Source of the DNA: GCA-002733465 sp965230525
GTDB taxonomy: Bacteria > Pseudomonadota > Gammaproteobacteria > Enterobacterales > Kangiellaceae
DNA: 64,000 nucleotides
Reading direction: 5' to 3'
NCBI GenBank assembly: GCA_965230525.1
Contig: OZ246008.1
Span: 2,418,001-2,482,000, forward strand
A program made the position numbers and the translations under genes. Each line of letters starts with the position of its first letter. Positions within the stretch are counted from its first letter, which is position 1. Shown piece after piece: positions 52,937 to 62,892 of this stretch. The notes beneath the pieces are model-generated. The model had not been told where the DNA came from. It made no database searches and was given only the letters and a program-made list of their open reading frames with translations.

Positions 52937-53306
52937 CCTTTAAGCATTTTTTTTAGCGTTAAATAGCTTGCTTAGAATCAATTGTACTTTTGTTAATCAG
53001 CAATATTAAAATAAGAAACAAGTTTGTTAGATCTTCTGGCGGTAAAAAAAATGCTAATTTGGCCTAATTAATAGTGCGAAAAGCATAACTTTATCCTACA
53101 ATTACAACAGTTTAAGTTTTATTGCCCACAAAAAAAACAATGAAAATATCGGATTCATCTATCTTCGCCGATAAGTCAAGGACTCGCTTCTATGATCCTC
53201 GATAATTGCATAAAACGACCAATCTTTGATTTCAAGAGAATCTACCCTTTTTTCTTTTCTAAACCTTATCCGTCTTTGGTAACTAATCATTCCTGAAGGA
53301 ATTAAT
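52937..53306. other. 370-bp AT-rich leader upstream of NAD-glutamate dehydrogenase
   Basis: No gene is seen. The stretch has A-tracts near 53046-53053 and 53130-53137 and two near-identical T-rich or A-rich decamers around GCATTTTTTTT and AAAAAAAATGC. The dehydrogenase promoter is expected here; I could not fix its -35/-10. Confidence 0.4.
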
Positions 53307-56300
53307 ATGTTAAAGAGTAAAAAACCTCACGATAGCATTCTATTCAAAAACGTCTTGAATCTTATCGAGTCGAAGTTCTCGAAAAAACAAGCTGCGTTAG
53401 TGACAGAGTTTGCTCGTTATTTTTGTACTAACGTGACCACCGGTGATGCCGAATATCGTACCGCCAATGATTTGTATTCACCTATTGTGAGTCTTTGGCG
53501 CTTTACTCAAGAAACGGTCGAAGGAAATCGCATACGAGTTTATTCACCGGAGCTGGAAAATGACGGGTGGCAGACTCAACATAGTGTAATCGAATTGGTA
53601 CATGAAGATATGCCATTCTTAGTCGATTCAATTCGTATGGAATTGAATCGAATGGGGATCGGGGTGCATTTGCATATTCATTTGCCGATGGTTTTGACTC
53701 GTGACAAGTCGGGAAAAATTACCAAAATACAACGGCCTGGAAATTCCGATTTGAAGCCAACAGTGACACCCATGCTTTTAGAAATCGATCGGCAACTAGA
53801 AGACTCAGAACTCGAAACTATCAAAACCAATATCGAAGGTGTTTTAGAAGAGGTCAGAGCAGCTGTTCGAGATTGGAAGCCAATGTGTGCGCAGCTCGAT
53901 AAAGCTATCGAGAATATGAATAATTTGCCGAAGCAGTTACAAAGTAAAAAGAATCAAGAAAGTAAGGACTTTTTAGAATGGATTAGTGCCAATCATTTTA
54001 CCTTACTCGGCTACGCCTATTATGAGCTTAAAAACGGAAAAAATGGCCAAAGGTTAGTGCCAAAACGCAACACCACACTTGGTATTAGTTCGCTGACTCA
54101 ATGGAAGCCAAAAGCTTATGAGTTAAATGATTTGCCCAAAGGTGCCAGAAACTTAATTTTGAAACGGGATAATCTATTGGTGTTAACCAAGTTGAGTTCG
54201 GTTTCGAAGGTTCATAGACCGGCCCATATCGATTATGTGGGTGTTAAGCGAATTAACGCCAAAGGCGAAATCATTGGTGAAGACCGATTTATCGGTTTAT
54301 ATACTTCGGCGGCTTACAATATTAACCCCATGAGTATCCCTGTACTCAGACAAAAAATTCTAGTGGTGCAGAAAGAGTCTGGCTTATCGAGTTATGAGCA
54401 TGATGCTAAAGTACTTAAAAATATTTTAGAAACTTATCCACGTGATGAGCTCTTCCAAACCGGTTATGCCAATCTTTTAGAAACCTCTCTTGGTATATTA
54501 CAAATGCAAGAGCGATCGATTATTCGCTTGTTTATTCGGCGAGATCCTTATGGTCGTTTCTTCTCCTGTCTCGTTTATGTTCCAAGAGAAGTTTATAACA
54601 CCAAAAATCGACTTAAAATTACTGACATCTTGGCGGAGCGACTCGGTGCCACTGGCGATATTCAATTTACAACGACTTTCTCTGAGTCGGCACTTTCACG
54701 AATTTATTTTATTGTTCCCGTCGAAAATGCCGAAACCGTAAAATATGATCTTTCGTCAATTGAAAAAGATTTACAGCAGGCGGCGCGTACTTGGGAAGAC
54801 AACCTAAAAGATGCACTGTTAAGTTCGTTTGGCGAAGCGGAAGGTAAGCGGTTAATCAAGCGATATGCTGGTGGCTTCCAGGCAGGTTACCAAGATGACT
54901 ACACCATTCCTACTGCTGTGCTCGATATTAAACATATGGAGAGCTTGTCTGAGACTAACGAGTTAAGCATGTTGCTATATCGCTCGCAAGAAGAAGATGG
55001 CGAGAAAATAAAATTTAAACTCTACTATCGAAACAAGCCCAAGCCGTTGTCTGAAATCATGCCAATGTTGGAAAACATGGGGCTGGAGGTCATAGGTGAA
55101 TCACCCTTTAAGATTGTACCGGTTGGCGGCGTTGCCAGGTGGATTAGCGATTTTGAAATGCGCCATGCTGAAAACGAAAAACTCGACCTCGATATATTAA
55201 AAGATAAATTCCAAGAAGCGTTTAGAGAAGTCTGGTTAGGCGATGCCGAGAATGATGGCTTTAACCGATTAATACTCAGTGCCAATTTAGACTGGCGTGA
55301 AACTGCTCTGCTAAGAGCTTACGCTAAGTATATGTGGCAGATTGGTTCGAGCTTTTCGCAACATTATGTTGAAGAAACATTAGCGGCTTATCCTAAACTG
55401 GCAAGGCTTATTGTCGACTACTTTTACCAGAAGTTTGATCCAAGTATTACGCGTGATAAGCGCAAAGAAAAAAATATTCGCAGTAAAATTGTGAGTGGAT
55501 TGGAAACGGTCTCTAATCTAGATCAAGACCGCATTCTTAATCGTTACTTAGAGCTTATCGATGTATCAATACGCACCAACTTCTTCCAAACTAATGAAGC
55601 GGGCAAAGCGAAGAGCTATATATCAATAAAGCTGACCCCAGCAAAAATTACCGATATTCCTCGACCAGCGCCGATGTTCGAAATTTTTGTTTACTCGCCC
55701 AAGCTTGAAGGGGTTCACTTGCGAGGCGGAAAAGTAGCTCGTGGTGGACTTCGTTGGTCTGATCGGAAAGAAGATTTTAGAACCGAAATTTTGGGCTTGG
55801 TCAAAGCCCAACAGGTTAAGAACTCTGTCATAGTTCCTGTGGGAGCGAAAGGTGGATTTGTTTGTAAGCGCAATTTAGATGGCTTGTCTCGTGATGAGTT
55901 TATGGAAGAGGGCATCAGCTGTTACAAGATATTTATTAGTGCATTGCTCGATGTAACTGACAATTTAGTCAATGGTAAGTTGGTCCCACCCAAGCAAGTG
56001 GTTCGCTTAGATCAAGATGATCCTTACTTGGTCGTTGCGGCAGATAAAGGAACAGCAACTTTCTCTGATATCGCGAACGGAATATCTGAGAAATATAATT
56101 TTTGGTTAGGTGATGCGTTTGCATCCGGCGGAAGTGTTGGGTATGACCATAAGAAAATGGGTATTACCGCAAAAGGTGCTTGGGAGTCGGTTAAACGACA
56201 CTTTATGGAAATGGGAATTGATTGCCAAACAACTGACTTTACTGCGGTCGGGGTCGGCGATATGGCGGGCGATGTTTTCGGTAATGGCATGCTGTGTTCG

Positions 56301-58178
56301 CGACATACCAAGTTATTAGCTGCGTTCAACCATATGCATATTTTTATCGACCCGAATCCTAATCCCGAAAAAAGCTATAAAGAACGTGAGAGATTGTTTA
56401 ATTTACCACGTTCAAGCTGGGATGATTACAACAAAAAGTTAATTTCAAAAGGTGGTGGTGTTTTCTTACGCTCAGCGAAGTCAATTCCGCTTTCAAAAGA
56501 AGTTAAAGCTTGGTTAGGGGTTAGTGCTGATAGTATGACGCCGAATAAATTAATTAACACTATTCTTAAGTCAAAAGTCGACTTGTTGTGGAATGGTGGT
56601 ATCGGTACTTACGTTAAAGGGCGCAGTGAAACTAATAGTGATGTTGGTGATAGAGCGAACGATAACTTGCGTGTGAATGGTGAAGAGCTTCGTTGCAAAA
56701 TTATTGGCGAAGGCGGTAACTTAGGTGTTACTCAACTCGGTAGAATCGAGTATATGCTCAATGGTGGGCGCGGTAACTCAGACTTTATTGATAACGCCGG
56801 TGGTGTGAACTGCTCTGACAATGAAGTTAACATTAAGATATTACTTAACCAAATTGTTGCAGATGGCGACATGACACTTAAGCAACGAAACAAAGTATTG
56901 TTGAGTATGACTGACGAAGTGGGCGATATTGTGCTTCGCGAAAACTTCCTGCAAGCGCAAACCATCAGTATTAGTGAAGAACGAAGCGTTAAAATGGTTA
57001 AGGAATTAATGCGATTTGTTCACTGGATGGAAAAAGAAGGAAAGATCGATCGAGAATTAGAGTTTCTTCCCAATGATGAAGAGCTACTTGAACGATTAGC
57101 GAAAGGAAAAGGGCTCACTCGAGCCGAGCTCGCTGTTTTGGCGGCCTATGGAAAAATGGTTTTAAAGGAAGATTTGTGTACACCTGAAATTTCCAATGAA
57201 GCATACTATCAGCAGGAATTAGTGAAGTATTTCCCTAAGCCTTTGCGTAAAAAGTTTCCGCAGCAAATGCAAACGCATCCGCTGAGAAATGAAATTATTG
57301 CAATGCGCCTTGCCAATGAAATGGTTGACTATGCAGGAAGTAACTTTGCATTTAGAACCATTGACGAAACCGGTGCTTCGACCTCAGATGTGGCAATTTG
57401 TTTTTCATTAGCAAAAGAAATTTTCGATATGCCAAAAATTTGGGCAGGTATCGAGGCGCTCGATCACACAGTGCCGGCAACAGTAAAACATGCCATGTTT
57501 TACCAGACACAAAGAATGATACGTCGTTGTACTCGCTGGTTCTTACGTCATCGACGTAAAAACTTGGCCATTCAAGATGGCATTGAGTTTTTCAAATCTG
57601 GGATCGCCGCTTTGCAAAAAGACATTAAACGGATTTTAGATAAAGATGAGCTAGTTTCTATTCAAACAGGAATCGATGAGTGGGTTGCCAAAGGTGTCCC
57701 CAAAGCTTTAGCTACTAAAGTTGGTTATTTGAGTACCATATTCTCTGGCTTAGACATTGTTGAAATGTCTAAATTAACGTCGCTAAAAGTATCACTAGTG
57801 GGCGAGGTTTATTACAAGCTTGGCGCAAAACTTGAGCTACATTGGTTCCTCGATCAAATTACTACGCAACCAGTTGATAATCATTGGCAAGCATTTGCTC
57901 GAGCCAGTTTTAGGGAAGAGCTCGACTGGCAACAACGAAGTTTGACAGTCGCTGTGCTGCATATGTCGGTTGGCAAAGCGACCGCCGAAGAGCGAATAAT
58001 TGCTTGGATTATCGAAAACGAAGATTTACTTGCTCGTTGGCAACAAATGGTGGCGGACTTTAGAGCGAGTCGTCGTCATGAGTTTGCTAAATTCTCTGTT
58101 GCACTCCGTGAGCTACTAATTCTTGTGCAAAGTAGTATTCGCGCTGCGGCAATTGCAAGAGAAGATGACTTTAGCTAG
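53307..58178 (+). CDS. gdhB: NAD-specific glutamate dehydrogenase, large form
   Basis: The enzyme oxidatively deaminates glutamate to 2-oxoglutarate, feeding the TCA cycle. The 1623-residue protein matches the very large bacterial GDH-180 class: a long N-terminal regulatory part with ACT-like domains (residues about 80-550), then the catalytic core with GGLRWSDRKEDFRTEILGL and VKNSVIVPVGAKGGFV, the Rossmann region (VVAADKGTATFSDIAN, GVGDMAGDVFGNGML) and a helical C-terminus. A strong AAGGAATT ribosome site precedes the ATG. It is monocistronic with its own terminator. In this class activity is allosterically controlled, often by arginine or other amino acids. Confidence 0.95.
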   Translation: MLKSKKPHDSILFKNVLNLIESKFSKKQAALVTEFARYFCTNVTTGDAEYRTANDLYSPIVSLWRFTQETVEGNRIRVYSPELENDGWQTQHSVIELVHEDMPFLVDSIRMELNRMGIGVHLHIHLPMVLTRDKSGKITKIQRPGNSDLKPTVTPMLLEIDRQLEDSELETIKTNIEGVLEEVRAAVRDWKPMCAQLDKAIENMNNLPKQLQSKKNQESKDFLEWISANHFTLLGYAYYELKNGKNGQRLVPKRNTTLGISSLTQWKPKAYELNDLPKGARNLILKRDNLLVLTKLSSVSKVHRPAHIDYVGVKRINAKGEIIGEDRFIGLYTSAAYNINPMSIPVLRQKILVVQKESGLSSYEHDAKVLKNILETYPRDELFQTGYANLLETSLGILQMQERSIIRLFIRRDPYGRFFSCLVYVPREVYNTKNRLKITDILAERLGATGDIQFTTTFSESALSRIYFIVPVENAETVKYDLSSIEKDLQQAARTWEDNLKDALLSSFGEAEGKRLIKRYAGGFQAGYQDDYTIPTAVLDIKHMESLSETNELSMLLYRSQEEDGEKIKFKLYYRNKPKPLSEIMPMLENMGLEVIGESPFKIVPVGGVARWISDFEMRHAENEKLDLDILKDKFQEAFREVWLGDAENDGFNRLILSANLDWRETALLRAYAKYMWQIGSSFSQHYVEETLAAYPKLARLIVDYFYQKFDPSITRDKRKEKNIRSKIVSGLETVSNLDQDRILNRYLELIDVSIRTNFFQTNEAGKAKSYISIKLTPAKITDIPRPAPMFEIFVYSPKLEGVHLRGGKVARGGLRWSDRKEDFRTEILGLVKAQQVKNSVIVPVGAKGGFVCKRNLDGLSRDEFMEEGISCYKIFISALLDVTDNLVNGKLVPPKQVVRLDQDDPYLVVAADKGTATFSDIANGISEKYNFWLGDAFASGGSVGYDHKKMGITAKGAWESVKRHFMEMGIDCQTTDFTAVGVGDMAGDVFGNGMLCSRHTKLLAAFNHMHIFIDPNPNPEKSYKERERLFNLPRSSWDDYNKKLISKGGGVFLRSAKSIPLSKEVKAWLGVSADSMTPNKLINTILKSKVDLLWNGGIGTYVKGRSETNSDVGDRANDNLRVNGEELRCKIIGEGGNLGVTQLGRIEYMLNGGRGNSDFIDNAGGVNCSDNEVNIKILLNQIVADGDMTLKQRNKVLLSMTDEVGDIVLRENFLQAQTISISEERSVKMVKELMRFVHWMEKEGKIDRELEFLPNDEELLERLAKGKGLTRAELAVLAAYGKMVLKEDLCTPEISNEAYYQQELVKYFPKPLRKKFPQQMQTHPLRNEIIAMRLANEMVDYAGSNFAFRTIDETGASTSDVAICFSLAKEIFDMPKIWAGIEALDHTVPATVKHAMFYQTQRMIRRCTRWFLRHRRKNLAIQDGIEFFKSGIAALQKDIKRILDKDELVSIQTGIDEWVAKGVPKALATKVGYLSTIFSGLDIVEMSKLTSLKVSLVGEVYYKLGAKLELHWFLDQITTQPVDNHWQAFARASFREELDWQQRSLTVAVLHMSVGKATAEERIIAWIIENEDLLARWQQMVADFRASRRHEFAKFSVALRELLILVQSSIRAAAIAREDDFS

Positions 58179-58270
58179 TAAACTCAGTTTGATTAAACTT
58201 GGTTGCTGATAAATCGCGAATTAAAATTTGTAAAACTGCCAAGTAAGACCAGCCGAGTAAGAGTGATATA

Positions 58271-58302
58271 AAAAGGCGATTGTATTAACAATCGCCTTTT
58301 TT
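58271..58302 (+). terminator. Rho-independent terminator, probably bidirectional
   Basis: AAAAGGCGATTGT (58271-58283) pairs perfectly with ACAATCGCCTTTT (58288-58300) around a four-base loop, with T residues after and A residues before. It lies between the convergent glutamate dehydrogenase and DUF4124 genes and can serve both. Confidence 0.9.
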
Positions 58303-58327
58303 AATTTAACGGATACATTCCGCCATT

Positions 58328-58921
58328 TTATTTACAGTTTTTGGCAATGACTTCTTTTAATTTGGCCGCTAAATCATTTTTCTCTTGATCGGTCAGATAA
58401 TAGCGCTCGCCTTTTTCATTTGTTGTATAGTTGACGTATTTACCGTTCATATACTGCATTTCTTTCTTAGCTTCTTTGCATAATTCGGCAGCTTTTTTTG
58501 CTTGCTTTTGTTGATTTTGTTTTTTGGTTTCCAGCTCATCAGAATAAATTTCATTCACCTTTTGTTGATGCCGAATCACTTTGGAAGCGCGTTGTTTTGC
58601 CTGTTGAATTTCTTCCTTAGTTGGCTCGCGTTTCATTTTTACTTGTTCACTTTTTTCATCAAAAGGCTTATCTGAAAAGTGGGTTTTACCGTTTTCATCG
58701 ACCCACTTATAGACCTTAGCGAAACTCGGTGCCGAAAAGAAAAGGCTCGCTAGCAGTAATGCAAATAAACCCGACCGGTATTTTGCCTCGGCGGGTGAGG
58801 TGACAGTATCAGCACATGGATTGGCTTGAAAGTACGTTTGTGACTTGCGAACGGGTGTAAATTCTTTGGATGACGTGCTGGTGGTATTGATAGCCGGTGT
58901 TTTGGCCTTAATGAATGACAT
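58328..58921 (-). CDS. DUF4124 domain protein with long N-terminal leader
   Basis: A protein of about 197 residues. A hydrophobic signal helix (SGLFALLLASLFFSAPSFA) ends near residue 67, preceded by some 45 polar residues. The DUF4124 core follows directly: KVYKWVDENGKTHFSDKPFD. After it comes a charged coiled-coil region (KEEIQQAKQRASKVIRHQQ to ELCKEAKKEMQYMNGKY) that ends with a cysteine. ATG 58921 has AGGGAA upstream. No start codon lies between it and the signal helix, so the leader is real or the true start is non-standard. Role unknown; exported or membrane-anchored. Confidence 0.8.
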   Translation of the reverse strand: MSFIKAKTPAINTTSTSSKEFTPVRKSQTYFQANPCADTVTSPAEAKYRSGLFALLLASLFFSAPSFAKVYKWVDENGKTHFSDKPFDEKSEQVKMKREPTKEEIQQAKQRASKVIRHQQKVNEIYSDELETKKQNQQKQAKKAAELCKEAKKEMQYMNGKYVNYTTNEKGERYYLTDQEKNDLAAKLKEVIAKNCK

Positions 58922-59059
58922 GACGTTAAATTCCCTAATCAACGGTTGTTAAACATAATTTTGCCATGATTATACTGGCAATCGCCAGCTTTTTATTACT
59001 GAAATGGCACGCTCAGTGGGTAATTTGTGCGTGAGTTAAATAGTTGAGAGGATAAAATT

Positions 59060-59284
59060 ATGGTCAAGCCCGAAAGCTCTTCAAATCAATCACCGAGAGA
59101 GCGTTGCAAAAATCTCCATAGGGCAGGTGTTAAAGCTGCCAATATAGAAGCTTACTGGGCGCAACAACAGTCTGATTGTAGGCCGTTTGATACCCTATCG
59201 ATTATGGGAGGCGTTTACAATCAAGTCGATCATGAGCGTTGCTTTAAGCAATTATTAGAAGGCCTTCTGAATAGGAATGCTTGA
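59060..59284 (+). CDS. Small hypothetical protein
   Basis: A 74-residue soluble protein with three cysteines (RERCKN, QSDCRP, HERCFK) and a well-spaced GAGAGG ribosome site before its ATG. No family is recognised. It is divergent from the DUF4124 gene and convergent with the zinc-ribbon gene. Codon use looks ordinary, so it is probably expressed. Confidence 0.6.
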   Translation: MVKPESSSNQSPRERCKNLHRAGVKAANIEAYWAQQQSDCRPFDTLSIMGGVYNQVDHERCFKQLLEGLLNRNA

Positions 59285-59314
59285 AGGCCGTCATCGATTT
59301 TTGCACTGGGTCGG

Positions 59315-59659
59315 CTATTGTGACTTTTTAAATAAGATCAATCTAATACGAGTTGTCAGATATAACGCAGCACCGATAACCAACGCAATCACGCCACTTA
59401 AGCCCATCACACTGTGAAAGTTGCGGCCGCCAAAGTACCACATTAAAGAGCCACCAAGTACTAAAATAATCCCGATCATCGCTTGCATCTGGAGCGAATA
59501 ACGCTGTTTGATATGGGCCATTCGTTTTTGCGATGCTAATTGTTCTTCGTTTAAGCCATCAGCTGTCGCTTTATTGACAAAGTCATAATTGCAGTGGCTA
59601 CAAACTTTTGCCTTATCTGAAATTTTCCCGCTACACGAGGGGCATTTAATTATTGCCAT
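59315..59659 (-). CDS. Zinc-ribbon membrane protein
   Basis: A 114-residue protein with an N-terminal zinc ribbon (CPSCSG and CSHC, four cysteines in CxxC pairs at about residues 6-9 and 20-23) followed by a charged linker and two membrane helices near 60-78 and 85-103. The fold resembles DUF2116/zinc-ribbon proteins found in membranes; the role is unknown. It lies upstream on the minus strand with its own leader and ends close to the small hypothetical gene. Confidence 0.75.
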   Translation of the reverse strand: MAIIKCPSCSGKISDKAKVCSHCNYDFVNKATADGLNEEQLASQKRMAHIKQRYSLQMQAMIGIILVLGGSLMWYFGGRNFHSVMGLSGVIALVIGAALYLTTRIRLILFKKSQ

Positions 59660-59810
59660 AGTTTTATTAGTCCAAAGTTAATGATTTTCGCTAAAAATAA
59701 GTAACGCTCTAACAATCTTGTCGCTTTTATCAGCGGTAGTTAACCTGTTACTTTTGTAATTCTACCTTATTTACAGCAAGATAGCTTTTCGCTTAAAAAA
59801 TAAATTGAGA

Positions 59811-62444
59811 TCAGTCTTGTAACGATTTATTAACCACTTCGTAAATGTCTTTGCTTAAGTCTGGAATCGTTAAAATACTCTCCAACTGCTCTTTGATTAT
59901 GGCTTGACGTCTAACGTCAAACTTTTTCCAACTGCCAAACTGTTTGGCCATGCGTGCACCAATCTGTGGGTTTACCTTGTTTAGTTTTTTAACTAACGAC
60001 CCAAGTAATTCATAGCCAGCCCCCGTCGACGCATGGAATTGCATGGTATTTGCGCCCACAAACGCACCAAATAACGCTCTCACTTTGTTTGGATTAGTAA
60101 TCGAAAACTTATTGTGTGCAAAGAGAGACTCAATATCGCTGAGTACGGATTGGTCATCGAGTTGGACCTGTGCGCTAAACCACTTATCAAGGACTAATTC
60201 TTCTTGTTTCCATTTTTGGTAAAACGAACCGATAGACTTTTGTTTCAAGGGTTGAAGTGTTCTACAAAGTACCTGCAACGCAGCGACTTCGTCGGTCATA
60301 TTGTCGGCCTTAAGTTGTTGGTTGTAGGCTGTTTCAGCATACTTCGACTCATCAGCCTTGAGTAAATAGCTGAGTGCTGTGTTAGCTAACCATCTGTCGC
60401 CTGATTGCTTATCTTTAACTGAGGTATAGAGATCATATGTCTGTTGCCATTTGTCTTCCAATTCGTTTGCTAAGTGATTTTCCAGTTGTCGGTACTTAAT
60501 AAATAACCTGTCTAAATTTATATTGGCGGCATCACCAATTAAACTATTTAGGTTGGGTAGCTGCACTGCCAAGGCTTTTAGAGAGGGATCCAATTGATTG
60601 TCAGCCAACAAATTTACAAAGGCTCGGCCAACTGATTCCAGATCGCCTAAAGAAATTTCATCTTCGGGTGACATCAATAAATTGGCCATTAATAATTGAC
60701 CTGCATCCCAACGATTAAAACTATTCGGGTCATGAGCAAACAGCATTGCTAGCGCTTGTTGGCTGTATGGATAGTGCAGTTTGACCGGCGCAGAGAAATC
60801 TCTGAGTAGTGATGGGATCAACTGTTGGGTGTCAACACCTTGTTTAAATTCAAAGGTAAATTGTTCGCTCGATTGAGTTAATACAATTAATTGTTGATCA
60901 CAATGGGGGTGGTCTGGCGAACGGCTAAATTCGATAGCTTTTCCCGTCGCATCAATAAATCCAAGTTTAATCGGGATCATAAATGGCTTTTTGTCTGTCT
61001 GGCCGGGCGTGGGAGGGCAACTTTGCTTAAATTCAAGCGTCAGCGTGTGATCTTCAGATTGAATGGTGCTAACCGTGACTTCCGGTGTACCTGCTTGAGA
61101 ATACCAATTTCTAAACTGGGTCCAGTCCACCTGGTTAGCGTCTTCCATGGCTTTTATAAAGTCCTCGCAAGTGACCGCTTGGCCATCGTGACGTTCAAAA
61201 TATAAGTCCATACCGGCACGAAAGCCTTGCTTGCCCAACAAGGTGTGCATCATTCGGATCACTTCTGCACCCTTGTTATAAACCGTCACCGTATAAAAAT
61301 TATTCATTTCTATGTATGAGTCAGGACGAATTGGGTGCGCCATGGGGCCTGAATCTTCGACAAATTGAGCCGCTCGAATAATCTTTACTTGGTCGATACG
61401 TTCAACGGCGGCGGACTGCATATCTTCACTAAATTTTTGATCACGAAAAACCGTCAGACCTTCTTTTAAACTCAGTTGAAACCAGTCTCTACAGGTGATT
61501 CTATTGCCAGTCCAATTATGAAAATATTCATGTGCTATGACTCGTTCAACCCCTTCAAAATCTGAATCTGTTGCGGTTTCTTTTTTGGCGAGTACGTAGG
61601 CCGTATTAAAAACATTTAGGCCCTTATTTTCCATGGCACCCATATTGAAATCACTAACAGCCACGATCATGTATAAGTCGAGATCATACTCGCGGCCAAA
61701 CTCTTGCTCGTCCCATTTCATAGAATTTATCAAACTTTGCATCGCAAAATCGCATTGATCTAATTTACCTTTTTCTACAAACAGCTGGAGTTTTATTTCT
61801 CTTCCGCTCATTGTGGTAAAAGAATCTTGCAAACAGTCATACTCGCCGGCTACTAGGGCGAATAGATAACTCGGTTTTAAGAACGGGTCATGCCAGTGAC
61901 AACGATGTCGACCATTATCTAAGTTCTCTGTTTTTGTTAGATTACCGTTAGATAATAAGGTTGGGAAGTGGGACTTATCCGCCTCGATTGAAACAAAAAA
62001 TTCCGACATGATGTCCGGTCTATCAAGATAATAAGTGATCTTTCTGAATCCTTCGGCTTCACATTGTGTACAAAACTTGCCGTTAGATAAATACAGACCT
62101 TCCAACGAAGTATTTTTATTCGGATAAATCTTAACTTGAGTAGTGATGGAAAATTGGTTGCTGACTTTGTAGATAACCAACTGTTCTTGCTCTACTCGGT
62201 AGTCTTGTTCGGACAAGGGGGTGTCATCGAGCTTAATTTCGAGCAGCTCAAGCTCGACACCATTCAGGGTTAGCGGTTTAAGTTCGGTTAAGGGGCTGTC
62301 TGGGTTTAAGCTAATGTGGAGCGTTGCATTTACCAACACATGATCTGGATTAAGCTCAAAATCAAGCTCGGTTTTGTTAATTAGGTATTGGCTTGGTTGG
62401 TAGTCTTTTCGATATTTGACAAGTGAATTGGTATTAGAAGTCAT
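59811..62444 (-). CDS. pepN: Aminopeptidase N (PepN)
   Basis: PepN is a cytoplasmic zinc metallopeptidase that removes N-terminal residues from peptides. The roughly 877 residues match E. coli PepN (870). The substrate loop GAMENKGLN and the zinc motif HEYFHNWTGNR with the second glutamate in SLKEGLTVFRD are present; the C-terminal helical barrel ends with KKFDVRRQAIIKEQLE. ATG 62444 is chosen because the family starts there (SLVKYRKDYQPSQY); the longer frame to 62510 adds 22 unlikely residues. It is monocistronic. Confidence 0.95.
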   Translation of the reverse strand: MTSNTNSLVKYRKDYQPSQYLINKTELDFELNPDHVLVNATLHISLNPDSPLTELKPLTLNGVELELLEIKLDDTPLSEQDYRVEQEQLVIYKVSNQFSITTQVKIYPNKNTSLEGLYLSNGKFCTQCEAEGFRKITYYLDRPDIMSEFFVSIEADKSHFPTLLSNGNLTKTENLDNGRHRCHWHDPFLKPSYLFALVAGEYDCLQDSFTTMSGREIKLQLFVEKGKLDQCDFAMQSLINSMKWDEQEFGREYDLDLYMIVAVSDFNMGAMENKGLNVFNTAYVLAKKETATDSDFEGVERVIAHEYFHNWTGNRITCRDWFQLSLKEGLTVFRDQKFSEDMQSAAVERIDQVKIIRAAQFVEDSGPMAHPIRPDSYIEMNNFYTVTVYNKGAEVIRMMHTLLGKQGFRAGMDLYFERHDGQAVTCEDFIKAMEDANQVDWTQFRNWYSQAGTPEVTVSTIQSEDHTLTLEFKQSCPPTPGQTDKKPFMIPIKLGFIDATGKAIEFSRSPDHPHCDQQLIVLTQSSEQFTFEFKQGVDTQQLIPSLLRDFSAPVKLHYPYSQQALAMLFAHDPNSFNRWDAGQLLMANLLMSPEDEISLGDLESVGRAFVNLLADNQLDPSLKALAVQLPNLNSLIGDAANINLDRLFIKYRQLENHLANELEDKWQQTYDLYTSVKDKQSGDRWLANTALSYLLKADESKYAETAYNQQLKADNMTDEVAALQVLCRTLQPLKQKSIGSFYQKWKQEELVLDKWFSAQVQLDDQSVLSDIESLFAHNKFSITNPNKVRALFGAFVGANTMQFHASTGAGYELLGSLVKKLNKVNPQIGARMAKQFGSWKKFDVRRQAIIKEQLESILTIPDLSKDIYEVVNKSLQD

Positions 62445-62892
62445 TGCGGAATAGTTGCCTTGAATATAAAACGATAATTTGGCCATATAAACGGCCATAT
62501 ATTTGGTCATTTAGATGACTTGCAGTTTTGGTTGTAAGTTGACGCTACGGAATACTGAGTTACCCGCTGATTTGCGCTTTTAGTTGGGCCGGTGGTTAGA
62601 CCACAGTTGAATCTAAAATCGCCTAATTGTTGTTAAATTCTATATAAAATCGAGAAAATTCGCTTAAATTGCTCGATTTATCTATACAATTTCCGGTTTT
62701 GGCATTATTATGCCGACCCTGTGGAAGTTAATCAAAGTTTCACACTATTTATTAGCTTACTTCGATCACATAATTGCGATCAACCGTAATCTATTTAAAT
62801 CAGAATATCCCAGTCTAACGCTTTAGTCTGCAAACAACAGCCGTTAAAATAGTGCTGTTTAAAAGCGTTCCGCAAAATAAAGGAGTCCTCAA
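62445..62892. other. Divergent spacer between pepN and the E1 alpha gene
   Basis: About 450 bases without a gene. A TATATAAAAT motif near 62641-62650 may be a -10 element. CGATCACATAATTGCGATCA (62764-62783) is a partial inverted repeat that could bind a regulator of the dehydrogenase operon. Both are guesses from appearance. Confidence 0.35.
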
